DNA of 64,000 nucleotides from Solirubrum puertoriconensis (GCF_001483135.1 NZ_LNAL01000006.1:434003-498002); one strand, 5' to 3'; counted from the first letter of the stretch, positions 54,436 through 63,744 are shown. The notes: generated by a model from the sequence alone, not told the origin. A program made the numbers and translations.

Positions 54436-54445
54436 GCAGGGGCGG

Positions 54446-54892
54446 CTAGCTTTCGGAGGGTAGTTCGGTGGTGTTCAGCCAGTAGCGTACTAAGGCACGG
54501 GTTTTCTCCTCCAGCACCGAAAATTCGATGGGTTTGGTGAGGTAGCTGTTAGCGCCTAGGCGGTAGCAGTCCTGAATGTCGCGGGTGTTGGTAGAGGTGC
54601 TGAAAATGATAATCGGAATCGACTGCAACCGTGGGTCTTTCTTTACGATATCGAGCACGGTGCGGCCGTCGGTGCCGGGCAGGTTAAGATCGAGCAGTAC
54701 AAAAGCCGGCAGCTCCTGGGGCCAATTGGGGTGTTGGCCATAGCTCTGCAGGTATTCCAAGGCCTGGTCGCCGTCTTCGCAGCGGAGCACAGGATTAGGT
54801 AATGCCTGCTTACGGAAGGCACGACCCAATGCGGTGAAATCTTCCGCGCTGTCTTCCACCACCAGGATGGGTTTGTGAGAGGAGGTTATCAC
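54446..54892 (-). CDS. single-domain response regulator, Rcp1 type
   Basis: 148 residues, a lone CheY-like receiver. Phospho-acceptor Asp 68 is in VLLDLNLPGTDG, acidic pair VVEDSAED, Ser/Thr in FSTSTNT and Lys in YLTKPIE. The extra loop YGQHPNWPQELP is typical of the Rcp1/phytochrome-partner regulators. It begins directly (1 bp) after the bacteriophytochrome stop, so it is the expected phosphate acceptor. No output domain is present; it should signal through protein contacts or pass phosphate on. Confidence 0.95.
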   Translation of the reverse strand: MITSSHKPILVVEDSAEDFTALGRAFRKQALPNPVLRCEDGDQALEYLQSYGQHPNWPQELPAFVLLDLNLPGTDGRTVLDIVKKDPRLQSIPIIIFSTSTNTRDIQDCYRLGANSYLTKPIEFSVLEEKTRALVRYWLNTTELPSES

Positions 54893-57208
54893 TTACAAGT
54901 GCTTAGAAAGAGAGAAATAGAACGTGGTGCCCTGGCCAGGCACTGAATTCAACCACAACTCGCCCTCGTGTCGTTCCACCATCTTCCGGGCAATAGTCAG
55001 GCCAGCGCCGGTTCCGCCGCCAAATTTATCCTGCGCGTGCAGGCGCTTGAATATTTTGAAGATGGAATCGTGGTGCTTCGGATCAATGCCGATGCCGTTG
55101 TCCTGCACGCAGAACACGTAATAATCGGCGGGGTTGCCGGTGCCGCGCGGACCACGCGCATCGGCGGGGGCCGTGCCTACGCTGATAAGCCGCTCAGGCT
55201 TATCGTTGTAGCGCATGGCGTTGGTAAGCAAATTGTTGAGCACTTCCCGTATACGCACTTTGTCGCACCGAAGGGTGGGCAGCGGGCCAAGTACCGTAGC
55301 CTTGGTGTTGGTTTGCTCAAAGCGCGGGTGCAGCATATCGAGCACTTCCTCCAACACTTCGTTCATGTTGGTGGGCACCACTACCAGCTCTTGCCGGCCC
55401 ACGCGCGAGAGCTGCAACAACGATTCGATAAGTGCCTCCATGCGCTGGCTGAGGCGCACCAGGGTTTGCAGCTTGCTTACGCCGTCGGCATCGAGCTGGT
55501 CGGCGTAATCTTCGAGCAGGAAGATGGAATAGTTGTGAATGCCACGCAGCGGCTCTTTTAGGTCGTGCGAGGCCACGTAGGCAAACGAATCGAGTTCGTC
55601 GTTGCTGCGCTCGAGCTCGGTGTTGAGCTTGCTCAAGCTGGCGGCGCGGGTCTGCAGCTCGTTGAAGATCTTGAGGCGAACGTCGGAGAGGTGCAGCCTG
55701 ATTTCCTCGGCGGCGGCAACTTCCATGTCGCGCCACGGCAGCGCGGTGTTATCTACCTCTTGGCTCCAAGCCGCAAACGACTGCCGGGGCGAGAGGTGCA
55801 GCAGGCCATCTTGCATTACCTCGGCCTTCTGCTCTTTGCCCGCCCACGTTACCGTTTGAATGAGTTCGGGCCGAAACCAGATGATGTAGTCGCCGGGGTC
55901 TTGGGCCAGCGAAATGGCCAAAATGCCGCTGGCCGTGCCCCGAATGGCAATGCCCGCCGGGTTTTGCTGCACATAGGAGTTGGTCCGAAACAAATCCTGC
56001 TTCATGTTCAGCTGCAGCCAGGTGCGCAGCTCTTCAAGCTGGGGCTGGGTAGGCGTGTTGCCCAAGGTAATGATGCTGCCCTCGAAGCAAATGGCCACGC
56101 CGCCGCAATCGAACACATCCATTACGGTAGGCTTGCGCTTGTACAAGCCCTCCACGAAGTTGTCGTGGCGCGAAATCTGCTCGAACAGCCGCGCCTGGGT
56201 TTCCCGGATGTGCAGCTGGTAGGCGTAGTCGTCTTGCTGCTGCTTGGTTTTCAGCAGCGCCGAGAACGTTTTACCAATAAACAGGCACAGCTCGCGCAGC
56301 TCGTAGCCCACGAGGCGCGGCGTAAGATGGTGGCAGGTAATCAGGCCCCACAACTTGCCCTCCTGAATGATGGAGATGGTCATGGTGGCGGCCACGCCCA
56401 TGTTGCGCAGGTACTGCAGGTGTATCGGCGATACGCTCCGCAGCACGGCGTACGTCATGTCGGGCGGGCGGTTGGCTGCGGGGTGCATTACGGGCACCAA
56501 AGGCGCCGGCACGTACGACACATCCGGGATAAACCGCAGCCAGTTTTTCAGGTACATGGCCCGGGCCTGCGGCGGAATATCGGTGGCGGGGTAGTGGAGG
56601 CCCAAGAAAGGCTCTAGGTCTTCGCGTTTGGCTTCGGCTACTACTTCGCCGCTGGCATCTTCGGCAAAACGGTACATCACCACCCGATCGAAGCCCGTAA
56701 TGGTGCGCAGCTGATCGACAGCAAACTGGCAAAACTCGAGCACCGAGCCAGCCCCTAGCATGTGCCCCAAGGCTACGTTGAGCGAGGCCAGGTCGAAGGG
56801 CGCGGTAACAACCTCAGCTACCGGCTCAAACTCTACCCACAGCAATCCGTCGTAGCGGTGCGTAATCAGTTTGTAATAGGGCTGATCGGGCAGCTGGTCG
56901 AGGCGCGTGCCGAGTAGCTTAGGCGTTTCCGCCAGGCCCGTCCACAGCTGTTCTACTTCGGCTAGGGTGCTGGCACCTAGGAGCCGCTCCAAACCATTAC
57001 CCAGCAGCTCTTCGGCCGGAACGCCAATCAGCGGCGCGGTATTGGCGCTGGCGTGCACCACGCGCTTGGTTTGCTCATCGAGGCAAAGCAAAAAGCCGTA
57101 GGGTTGCACCGAGCCCGGTATATGAATGGGCTCCCGGTCGCAGTTAGTCAGCGTGACCGGCGTATTGAGGAGGGCTTCGTCGGAGTAGATTACCGTAGCT
57201 CGATCCAC
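54893..57208 (-). CDS. bphP: bacteriophytochrome histidine kinase
   Basis: 771 residues from the GTG that overlaps the end of the heme oxygenase gene by 19 bp; an apparent longer frame is an artefact of that overlap. Domains: PAS with NCDREPIHIPGSVQPYG, whose Cys 23 binds biliverdin; GAF with YPATDIPPQARAMY and SPIHLQYLRNMGV; PHY with tongue motif LSPRQSFAAW; HisKA with YVASHDLKEPLRG; HATPase with DNGIGIDPKHHDSIFKIFKRL and GGGTGAGLTI. The red/far-red switch should control autophosphorylation. Upstream bphO makes the chromophore and downstream genes encode two receivers. Confidence 0.97.
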   Translation of the reverse strand: MDRATVIYSDEALLNTPVTLTNCDREPIHIPGSVQPYGFLLCLDEQTKRVVHASANTAPLIGVPAEELLGNGLERLLGASTLAEVEQLWTGLAETPKLLGTRLDQLPDQPYYKLITHRYDGLLWVEFEPVAEVVTAPFDLASLNVALGHMLGAGSVLEFCQFAVDQLRTITGFDRVVMYRFAEDASGEVVAEAKREDLEPFLGLHYPATDIPPQARAMYLKNWLRFIPDVSYVPAPLVPVMHPAANRPPDMTYAVLRSVSPIHLQYLRNMGVAATMTISIIQEGKLWGLITCHHLTPRLVGYELRELCLFIGKTFSALLKTKQQQDDYAYQLHIRETQARLFEQISRHDNFVEGLYKRKPTVMDVFDCGGVAICFEGSIITLGNTPTQPQLEELRTWLQLNMKQDLFRTNSYVQQNPAGIAIRGTASGILAISLAQDPGDYIIWFRPELIQTVTWAGKEQKAEVMQDGLLHLSPRQSFAAWSQEVDNTALPWRDMEVAAAEEIRLHLSDVRLKIFNELQTRAASLSKLNTELERSNDELDSFAYVASHDLKEPLRGIHNYSIFLLEDYADQLDADGVSKLQTLVRLSQRMEALIESLLQLSRVGRQELVVVPTNMNEVLEEVLDMLHPRFEQTNTKATVLGPLPTLRCDKVRIREVLNNLLTNAMRYNDKPERLISVGTAPADARGPRGTGNPADYYVFCVQDNGIGIDPKHHDSIFKIFKRLHAQDKFGGGTGAGLTIARKMVERHEGELWLNSVPGQGTTFYFSLSKHL

Positions 57209-57753
57209 GCGTGTAGCTTTTGAAACGTCTGAATGGCGGAGTGCACAATTTCCGCTTCGTTGTCGGGCGTGGCTTCGGTTGCCAGCAGCTGGCAGAAGCT
57301 TTTCCACATCGGGCCAGTGTGCTCGGCATAGCCCGTAAAGTAGGTGCGGGTGTTGATGCCCGCCTTGGCGAGCTGGCGCGTAATTACTTGCCCACCCAAG
57401 CTCGAGCCCTCGATTACGTACATGGCACCTAGGAGTTGGGCGCGGGTACGCAAGTCGGGCATGTCGGGGCACTGGGGCAGGTGAGCAGCCTCGGGCAAAT
57501 CTTGCTCAATAAGGTGCGCGCGTTGGCGTTGCGCTACTTGCCATTCGGGGCCGAATCCGTGCCGGCGCAGCTGAGCTTCGTAGGGCTGCAGAAAGCCGTA
57601 CAGCTTAGCCAAAAAGCGCGTGGTTGCTTCTGCCGAAATGTTGCCCGCTACAAGTGCCTGGTTGAATTCGTTTTGCTCCAGCGCGTGGTGGTAGGGGTGC
57701 GTTTCGGCACGCAAACGCTGAAGAATAATTGGTTTATCGAGAGCAACAGGCAT
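57190..57753 (-). CDS. bphO: heme oxygenase, phytochrome-associated
   Basis: 187 residues from the ATG at 57753; an upstream frame adds 42 residues of poor quality. The proximal heme His is probably His 22 in LRAETHPYHHALE. YVIEGSSLGGQVITRQLAK near residue 95 is the distal helix motif with the flexible glycines. Opens heme to biliverdin, the chromophore of the overlapping bacteriophytochrome gene. The order bphO-bphP is common and the 19-bp overlap suggests coupled translation. Electron donor is not encoded nearby. Confidence 0.95.
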   Translation of the reverse strand: MPVALDKPIILQRLRAETHPYHHALEQNEFNQALVAGNISAEATTRFLAKLYGFLQPYEAQLRRHGFGPEWQVAQRQRAHLIEQDLPEAAHLPQCPDMPDLRTRAQLLGAMYVIEGSSLGGQVITRQLAKAGINTRTYFTGYAEHTGPMWKSFCQLLATEATPDNEAEIVHSAIQTFQKLHAWIELR

Positions 57754-57846
57754 GTGGTAAGCAGTAGGTGGCAGAAACATACGCAACACGGCCACCAGCC
57801 ATAAAGTGCTGAATAGCCACGCAGCGCACCATTGCAAACAGCCGAA

Positions 57847-57893
57847 AGCACACAAGCACCTTGCTACTAGTTGTAGCAAGGTGCTTGTGTGCT
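57847..57893 (-). terminator. terminator of the second helicase gene
   Basis: A 21-bp perfect stem (AGCACACAAGCACCTTGCTA... and complement) around TAGTT. Its position between the helicase and bphO separates the two minus-strand units. Confidence 0.85.
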
Positions 57894-57899
57894 AAGGGG

Positions 57900-59438
57900 T
57901 TATTCGCTGGCTGCTGGAGCCGCAACGCTCTGCGGAGCTCCTTCGGGTTTGGGGCCCCGGCGGTTGCGGCCGCCGCGCTTGCGGCGGCGCTTGGCCGCCT
58001 CGCCGGTGGCGCTTTCGCCGGCCGTTTCAGCCGATGCCGTTACGGTTTCGCCAGTGGCTACTGCACCTTCCGCCGCACCCTCGGGGCGCGGCTTACGACG
58101 GCGCTTTTTCCGACGCTTCTGCTCCTCGGTTTCGGCTACGGCAGCGGCACCGTCGGTACCTAGGGCTGCAGGGGCAGGGCTGGCAGCTACCGGAGCGGCC
58201 GCACGCTCGGGGCGAGCGTTGCGCACACCCGGTTTGCTACCCCGGCCGCCCGGCTTGGCACCGTGCGCCGCGCCGCGGCCGCGGTATTTCTTCGGGTCGA
58301 ACTCGGGAGAGGGGCCAATTTCCTCGGGGGTGGGCTTTTTCTCCAGCTCCCGCTCAATCAGCTTCTCAATTTTCACCACGGCGTCCTGGTCGTGGTCCGA
58401 CACGAACGTAATGGCCATGCCCGAAGTGCCCGCGCGGGCCGTGCGGCCGATGCGGTGCACGTAGTCCTCGGCATCGCGCGGCAAGTCGAAGTTTACCACG
58501 TGCGACAAGTCGCTCACGTCGATGCCGCGCGACATTACGTCGGTGGCTACCAGAATCTGGAACTGCTTGTTCTTGAACTCGCGCAGCACCTGCTCGCGCT
58601 CCTCCTGGGTGCGGTCGGAGGTGATGCCGCGCACGGCCAAGCCCTTCTTGCGTAAAGCACGCTCGATGGGCCCCACGTTCATTTTGCGCGAGGTAAACAA
58701 AATCATGCTCTGTACCTCGAGCTGGCCAATTAGGTGTTCCAGCAAAGCCAGCTTGTTGGTGTCGTACACCATGTAGAGCTGCTGGTTGATGTTCTCGGCC
58801 GGCTTCGACACGGCCAGGCGGATTTCCTCCGGCTCGTGCAAAATCTTCTTCGAGAACTCGCGAATCTTATTCGGCATGGTAGCCGAGAACAGCAGCGTTT
58901 GGCGCTTGGTGGGCAGCTGATTGACGATCTGGATGATGTCCTCGGCAAAGCCCATGTCCATCATCTTGTCGGCCTCGTCGAGGATCAGGAAGTCAATCTG
59001 ATCGAGCTTCACGTAGCCCAGCTGCATGTGGGCAATCAGGCGGCCCGGCGTGGCGATAATGATGTCGGCACCTTGCGTAAGGGCGCGCTTCTGCTGCTCC
59101 CAGATGTCGCTTTTGCCGCCGCCATAAATGGCAATGCTGCTGGCGCCTACATGGTAGCCGAAGCCTTCTACCTGCTCATCAATTTGCTTGGCCAGCTCGC
59201 GCGTGGGGCACAAAATGAGGGCGGTAGTATGCTCGGGGCGCTCGTAGGCGATAAAATCGAGAACGGGGAGGAGGTAAGCGGCAGTTTTGCCGGTGCCGGT
59301 TTGGGCACAAGCAATAAGGTCTTTTCCGGCCAGGGCGGCCGGTATGGCCTGCTCCTGAATGGGGGAGGGCTTGGTATAGCCCATGCCCTGCACACCGTCG
59401 AACACGTCGGGGTGCAGTTGAAATTCGTCGAACGTCAA
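57900..59438 (-). CDS. DEAD-box RNA helicase, second copy
   Basis: 512 residues from a TTG that gives the family-like start TFDEFQLHPDVFDGV; earlier TTG codons at 59528 and 59588 are possible, and no ATG is near, so the start is uncertain. Motifs: PSPIQEQAIP, AQTGTGKT, PTREL, TPGR, DEADKMMDMGF, SAT, ATDVMSRGIDV and HRIGRTARAG. A C-terminal tail of about 130 residues is extremely rich in Arg, Lys, Gly, Pro and Ala (RRKKRRRKPRPEG; RRRKRGGRNRRG), an RNA-binding extension unlike the shorter tail of the helicase at 10 kb. The two proteins are paralogues with separate promoters. Confidence 0.92.
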   Translation of the reverse strand: MTFDEFQLHPDVFDGVQGMGYTKPSPIQEQAIPAALAGKDLIACAQTGTGKTAAYLLPVLDFIAYERPEHTTALILCPTRELAKQIDEQVEGFGYHVGASSIAIYGGGKSDIWEQQKRALTQGADIIIATPGRLIAHMQLGYVKLDQIDFLILDEADKMMDMGFAEDIIQIVNQLPTKRQTLLFSATMPNKIREFSKKILHEPEEIRLAVSKPAENINQQLYMVYDTNKLALLEHLIGQLEVQSMILFTSRKMNVGPIERALRKKGLAVRGITSDRTQEEREQVLREFKNKQFQILVATDVMSRGIDVSDLSHVVNFDLPRDAEDYVHRIGRTARAGTSGMAITFVSDHDQDAVVKIEKLIERELEKKPTPEEIGPSPEFDPKKYRGRGAAHGAKPGGRGSKPGVRNARPERAAAPVAASPAPAALGTDGAAAVAETEEQKRRKKRRRKPRPEGAAEGAVATGETVTASAETAGESATGEAAKRRRKRGGRNRRGPKPEGAPQSVAAPAASE

Positions 59439-59744
59439 GGGTTCAGCAATGTTGGGTAAATGATGGCTGACCTTGAGTTCCTGGGTCAGCGAAAACAGCG
59501 TATTGGCGCTAAATATACGCGAAACCAACAGGTGCGGCGGCGCGATGGTTCGCCTCCGAATATTATTCGGGTGCAATACTCTTCGCAATTATGCCCGAGC
59601 TTGCTTTGGCAGCCCCATTGGCGGCGCCGAGGGCATTGCTACCTAGGGCAGTAAATATTTAACCGACTTAAAGTATTTGGCCGCCGAGGGCGTCGTAAGA
59701 ATACCGCTCCGCGCCGCTGCGGGTGCGGTTAGCGCTTACGCCCA

Positions 59745-60419
59745 ATGAGAGTAATAATAACCGGCGCCACCGGCATGGTTGGCGAAGGCGTGCTGCACGA
59801 GTGCCTGCTCGATGCCGATATCGAGCAAGTGCTGGTGGTTACGCGCCGGGCCACCGGCGTGCAGCACCCCAAGCTGCGCGAGGTACTGCTCACCAACTTT
59901 GCCGATCCTGCACCCGTGGGAGACGAGCTTTCCGGTTACGACGCCTGTTTTTTTTGCCTGGGTGTTTCGTCGATTGGCATGAGCGAGGCCGAGTACAGTC
60001 GTCTTACTTACGACCTCACGCTAGGCTTTGCCCGCACGCTAGCCCACCTAAACCCGCAGATGACGTTCTGCTACGTTTCGGGTGCTGGTACCGACGGCAC
60101 GGAGCGCGGCCGCCAAATGTGGGCCCGCGTGAAAGGCCGCACCGAAAATGCCTTGCAGCAATTGCCCTTTCGGCGGGTATACGCCTTCCGGCCTGGCTAC
60201 ATGCACCCCACACCCGGGCTAAAGAACACGCTTTCGGGCTACCGTTACTTTACTTGGGCGTACCCCGCGTTGCGCAAGCTGTTTCCGGGGCATGTGTCCA
60301 CGCTGCAGGAAATGGCTCAGGCCTTGATTAACGCGGCTAAGTTTGGATACCCGAAGCCAGTGCTTGAGGTAAAGGACATCGTGCAGCTAGCCCACCAACA
60401 AGCGGCGGAGCAGGCTTAA
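59745..60419 (+). CDS. SDR/NAD(P)-binding epimerase-like protein
   Basis: 224 residues. The N-terminal MRVIITGATGMVGEG is the NAD(P)-binding GxxGxxG fold of extended/atypical SDRs. The body (CFFCLGVSSIGMSEAEYSRL, FCYVSGAGTDGTERGRQMWARVKGRTE) matches the HTATIP2-like/YbjT-like group; a YxxxK pair is not evident at the expected place, with K at VKGRTE as the candidate. Substrate unknown. Its TAA stop overlaps the stop of the convergent oxidoreductase gene through the shared bases TTAA. Confidence 0.88.
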   Translation: MRVIITGATGMVGEGVLHECLLDADIEQVLVVTRRATGVQHPKLREVLLTNFADPAPVGDELSGYDACFFCLGVSSIGMSEAEYSRLTYDLTLGFARTLAHLNPQMTFCYVSGAGTDGTERGRQMWARVKGRTENALQQLPFRRVYAFRPGYMHPTPGLKNTLSGYRYFTWAYPALRKLFPGHVSTLQEMAQALINAAKFGYPKPVLEVKDIVQLAHQQAAEQA

Positions 60420-61462
60420 TTCGTGTGCATCTCCCACTGCTCGTCGGGCTCGGCTAAGGCTTGCAGCTGCCACAGCATGTGTTCCTCGGTTATGGGGTAA
60501 GCGGCGCCGTTTCGCAACGACTGGTACACCGCCTCGAACAACTGCAGGTAGTCGCCTTTGGGCGGCGTTAAGGTCTGCCGCGTTTTCTGGCCGTCGGCAC
60601 CAACCAGCGTCAGCAGGCCGGCTTCGGAGCCGGGTTCGAGGCCGTAAGCTGCATCGAGCGGAGTGAGGCCTTCCAGCAACTGCGCTTCCTGTACATCGGC
60701 CCTCGATTTCTGAAAGCTACCTAGGGTACCGTGGAGCACGTAGGCCGGCAACGGTTGCGCAATAACCAACCCCGACACCAGCGTAACCAGCGGCCCGCTA
60801 GGGTAGAGGAGCTGCAGCTGAAAGTAATCGTCGACCTGCGAGCCGGGGCGGAAACGCCCCAACGTGCGGCGCACGCGGGCCGGGCGGCCAAACAAGCTCA
60901 GTGCCTGATCGAGAATGTGCGGGCCTAGGTCGAACAGCAAGCCACTGCCGGGCAGATCGGGCGTTTCTTTGAACAGCTTGTGGTGCAGCGGCAGCTTGTA
61001 CCGATCGAAGCGGAACGTAACCTCGGCCAATTGCCCTAGCTGCCCGCTGGCTACTACCTGTTGCACCAATTGAAAGTCGCTGTCCCAACGGCGGTTTTGG
61101 TAAGCAAAAATTTGCCGGTTTACCGAGCGCGCCAGCTGCCACAGCTCCTGCACCTCGGCCGGAGTGGTTGCCACCGGCTTTTCGAGCAGCACGTGTTTGC
61201 CGGCTTGCAGCGCCTGCCGCGTAAGCTCCACGTGCGAGTCGTTGGGCGTGTTCACGATTACCAGCTCAATGGCGGGGTCGCTCAGCAACTCGGTCACGCT
61301 GTTGTAGCTGATGATATTGGGGTAGCGCTGCTGGGCTTGTTTGCGGGTGCGCTCTACTACGGCGCGCAGGGCAAAGCCGGGGTGGGCCGCCACAAACGGC
61401 GCCTGAAATACCTGGCCCGACATGCCGTAGGCGAGCAAGCCGGTTTGGATGGCGTTGGTCAT
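60416..61462 (-). CDS. Gfo/Idh/MocA-family oxidoreductase
   Basis: 348 residues from the ATG at 61462; an upstream frame adds ten. The N-terminal Rossmann fold has GLLAYGMSGQVFQAPFV, a common variant in this family. VNTPNDSHVELTRQALQAGKHVLLEKPVATT contains the EKP signature with the catalytic Lys near residue 97. FDLGPHILDQALSLFG gives the conserved G-x-H. These enzymes oxidise sugars or related alcohols with NAD(P). The group with YGMSGQVFQAPF is often named YdgJ/YvaA-like (scyllo-inositol dehydrogenase); the substrate is not proven. Confidence 0.93.
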   Translation of the reverse strand: MTNAIQTGLLAYGMSGQVFQAPFVAAHPGFALRAVVERTRKQAQQRYPNIISYNSVTELLSDPAIELVIVNTPNDSHVELTRQALQAGKHVLLEKPVATTPAEVQELWQLARSVNRQIFAYQNRRWDSDFQLVQQVVASGQLGQLAEVTFRFDRYKLPLHHKLFKETPDLPGSGLLFDLGPHILDQALSLFGRPARVRRTLGRFRPGSQVDDYFQLQLLYPSGPLVTLVSGLVIAQPLPAYVLHGTLGSFQKSRADVQEAQLLEGLTPLDAAYGLEPGSEAGLLTLVGADGQKTRQTLTPPKGDYLQLFEAVYQSLRNGAAYPITEEHMLWQLQALAEPDEQWEMHTN

Positions 61463-61572
61463 GGCGTCAAAATACGCAGAAGCGTGCCCCAAGGTATAAT
61501 CCGCATGCTGGGCTTCAGGGGCAGGCTTTGTAAGTTGGTGGCGCAGTTTATCTCAGATTCATTCCGCGGCCC

Positions 61573-62757
61573 TTGGCAGAACAATCAACTCAGCTCCCCC
61601 TTCATGGCTTGCGCGTGCTGGAGCTGGCCAGCGTATTGGCCGGCCCGCAGGTGGGGCAATTTCTGGCCGAATTAGGTGCCCAAGTCATCAAGGTTGAACC
61701 ACCGACCGGCGACGTAACCCGCACCTGGAAAATCCCAGCCGAAGCCCCTGGCACCGACGTGTCGGCCTACTTTGCCTGCGCCAATTGGGGCAAGCAGTCG
61801 GTAGTGGCCGATTTGCGCTCGGAGGCCGGGCTGCAGCTCGTGCAACACCTAGCCCATCAGGCCGATATCGTACTGGCCAGCTACAAGCCCGGCGACGCTG
61901 AAAAACTGGGTGTCGATTACCAAGCCCTAGGTGCCCGCAACCCGCGCCTGATTTATGGGCAGATAACCGGCTACGGGCCCCACGAGCCCCGCGCCGGCTA
62001 CGATGCCGTGGTGCAGGCCGAAGCCGGGTTTATGTACCTGAATGGCCAGCCGGGCGGCGAACCGCTCAAGATGCCCGTGGCCTTAATGGACTTGCTGGCG
62101 GCCCATCAGCTAAAAGAAGGCCTGCTTACCGCTCTGTACCGGCGCGAGCGTACCGGCCTAGGTGCTTTGGTGCAAGTATCGTTGTGGGAAGCGGGCTTGG
62201 CCTCGTTGGCCAACCAGGGCAGCACCTACCTTGCCACCGGCCACGACCCCAAACCCATGGGCTCAGGCCACCCCAGCATTGTGCCCTACGGCACCGTGTA
62301 CCTAGGGGCCGATGGCGTTCGGCTGATTTTGGCCGTGGGCACCGACCGGCAGTTTCAGCAGCTATGCGAGGTGCTGGACCGACCGGAGTGGGCTGCCGAC
62401 GAGCGGTTCCGGACGAACGGGGCGCGGGTGCAGCACCGGGCGGCGTTGGAAGCGTTGCTGCACGAGCGGATTGGGCACGTGCCCGGGGCCGAGTTGCTGG
62501 CCGAACTAGCCCGGTTGGCCGTGCCGGCAGGGGCGGTGCGTACGGCCGGGCAAGCCTTGGCCGAACCATCTGCTGCGGGTATGCTGTTGTCGCCGCAAGC
62601 CGGTTTTGCCCATGCCGGGCTGCGCACGGTAGCTTTCCGTAGCCCGCAGTGGCCAACTGCCGAGGCCTTGTCGGCGCCGCCGCACCTAGGCGAGCATACC
62701 GCGGCTTTCGGAACGGCCGAGTGCGCATCGGGCGAAAACCAAACCCCAGCGAACTAA
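61573..62757 (+). CDS. CaiB/BaiF-type (class III) CoA transferase
   Basis: 394 residues. It opens LHGLRVLELASVLAGPQVGQFLAELGAQVIKVEPP, the family's N-terminal signature. The nucleophilic Asp is in MPVALMDLLAAHQ near residue 175. GYGPHEPRAGYDAVVQAEAGFM and GSGHPSIVPYGTVYL are also typical. These enzymes move CoA between carboxylic acids such as carnitine, oxalate, succinate or mesaconate. Acids cannot be told from sequence; no acyl-CoA pathway gene is adjacent. The start is TTG (the family motif begins ten residues later), so the N-terminus is uncertain. Confidence 0.92.
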   Translation: MAEQSTQLPLHGLRVLELASVLAGPQVGQFLAELGAQVIKVEPPTGDVTRTWKIPAEAPGTDVSAYFACANWGKQSVVADLRSEAGLQLVQHLAHQADIVLASYKPGDAEKLGVDYQALGARNPRLIYGQITGYGPHEPRAGYDAVVQAEAGFMYLNGQPGGEPLKMPVALMDLLAAHQLKEGLLTALYRRERTGLGALVQVSLWEAGLASLANQGSTYLATGHDPKPMGSGHPSIVPYGTVYLGADGVRLILAVGTDRQFQQLCEVLDRPEWAADERFRTNGARVQHRAALEALLHERIGHVPGAELLAELARLAVPAGAVRTAGQALAEPSAAGMLLSPQAGFAHAGLRTVAFRSPQWPTAEALSAPPHLGEHTAAFGTAECASGENQTPAN

Positions 62758-62850
62758 AGCTTCGTACCATTGCCTTATAGCTGTTCGTGTTTGGCAGCCC
62801 TTAGGGTGCCAAACCTTCCACTGACCTAAACGGCGTATTGCCGCCCGCCT

Positions 62851-63735
62851 ATGCCTCAGGAAATAGAAAACGCCACGCCCTCCGCCGAATTTAACGAGAA
62901 GCCCGGTACGCCCGCCGCCGAGCCCACTGCCCAAAGCCCCGTACCCGCCGAGCCCGAGGCAAGTGCCCCCGCCACCGACGAAACGGCGCAGGCCCAAGCC
63001 ACGCCCGAGCCGGTAGCCGCCGAAGCTCCGCACGAGGAGATAGAAGACAAGCTCGACATCATTTTCGAAGGGCTGCGCCAGAAATCGACCGCTAAGCAGG
63101 CCATCTTCCGCAACACGCAAGCCGCGTTTGAGTGCCTGCGCACCGTAACACAGGAGTTGGTGCTGGAGCTTACGCGCCGCATTTCAACCGTCGATTCGAG
63201 CGTGGTAATCGAGTACCGGCCCATCAACGAGTTCGAGTTCCACATCCGGTTTTCGGGCGATTTGCTGGTGTTTGTGATGCATTCCAACATCATTACCTTC
63301 CCCGACGACTTTCCGCTGTTCGGCTCGCGCTACGTAAACGACGACTTCCGCCGCCGCTTCTTCGGGCACATCATGGCCTACAACTTTATGGCCGACTCGA
63401 TTAAGTACCAGCGCATGAACGACCCCGGCTACCTCGTGGGCCGCTTGCTCGTCAACATCGAAAACCACTACTACATTGAAGGCGCCAAGCAACTCGAAAT
63501 GCCGGAAAACGACATGGAGCACAACGTCATCAACGAAGACGCCATGCGCCTGTATGTGGAAAGCGCCATGATTGCCGCCGTGAACAACGACCTGATGGCT
63601 CCCTCAATCCAGGACATTCAGAAGATTACCGTGAAGCAGAAGCTCGAAAACCAGCAAGTAAGCCGCGGCAGCAAAGTCGGCTTCAACTTCCGCAACGAGC
63701 AACGCCACGCCGGTTACGACGGTCTGATTTACTAG
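62851..63735 (+). CDS. conserved protein of unknown function with disordered acidic N-terminus
   Basis: 294 residues in two parts. Residues 1-60 are low-complexity, rich in Ala, Pro, Glu and Thr (AAEPTAQSPVPAEPEASAPA). From residue 62 the protein is well ordered: EDKLDIIFEGLRQKSTAKQAIFRNTQAAFECLR-like helices, then IEYRPINEFEFHIRFSGDLLVFVMHSNI, FPDDFPLFGSRYVNDDFRRRFFGHIMAYNFMADS and LLVNIENHYYIEG. Those segments have the look of a strongly conserved single domain, but I do not recognise it. No signal peptide. Single gene, with a strong terminator. Confidence 0.8.
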   Translation: MPQEIENATPSAEFNEKPGTPAAEPTAQSPVPAEPEASAPATDETAQAQATPEPVAAEAPHEEIEDKLDIIFEGLRQKSTAKQAIFRNTQAAFECLRTVTQELVLELTRRISTVDSSVVIEYRPINEFEFHIRFSGDLLVFVMHSNIITFPDDFPLFGSRYVNDDFRRRFFGHIMAYNFMADSIKYQRMNDPGYLVGRLLVNIENHYYIEGAKQLEMPENDMEHNVINEDAMRLYVESAMIAAVNNDLMAPSIQDIQKITVKQKLENQQVSRGSKVGFNFRNEQRHAGYDGLIY

Positions 63736-63744
63736 GGTGCTATC

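Noticed and set aside
55565-56617. 350-codon open frame on the plus strand
   Set aside because: Antisense to the bacteriophytochrome gene, whose domains are unambiguous.
57209-57472. N-terminal extension of the bacteriophytochrome frame
   Set aside because: It runs through the heme oxygenase gene in another frame and is not phytochrome-like; the GTG at 57208 puts the chromophore Cys at the expected position.
62126-62770. 214-codon open frame on the minus strand
   Set aside because: Arg/Pro/Ala-rich shadow of the CoA transferase gene.
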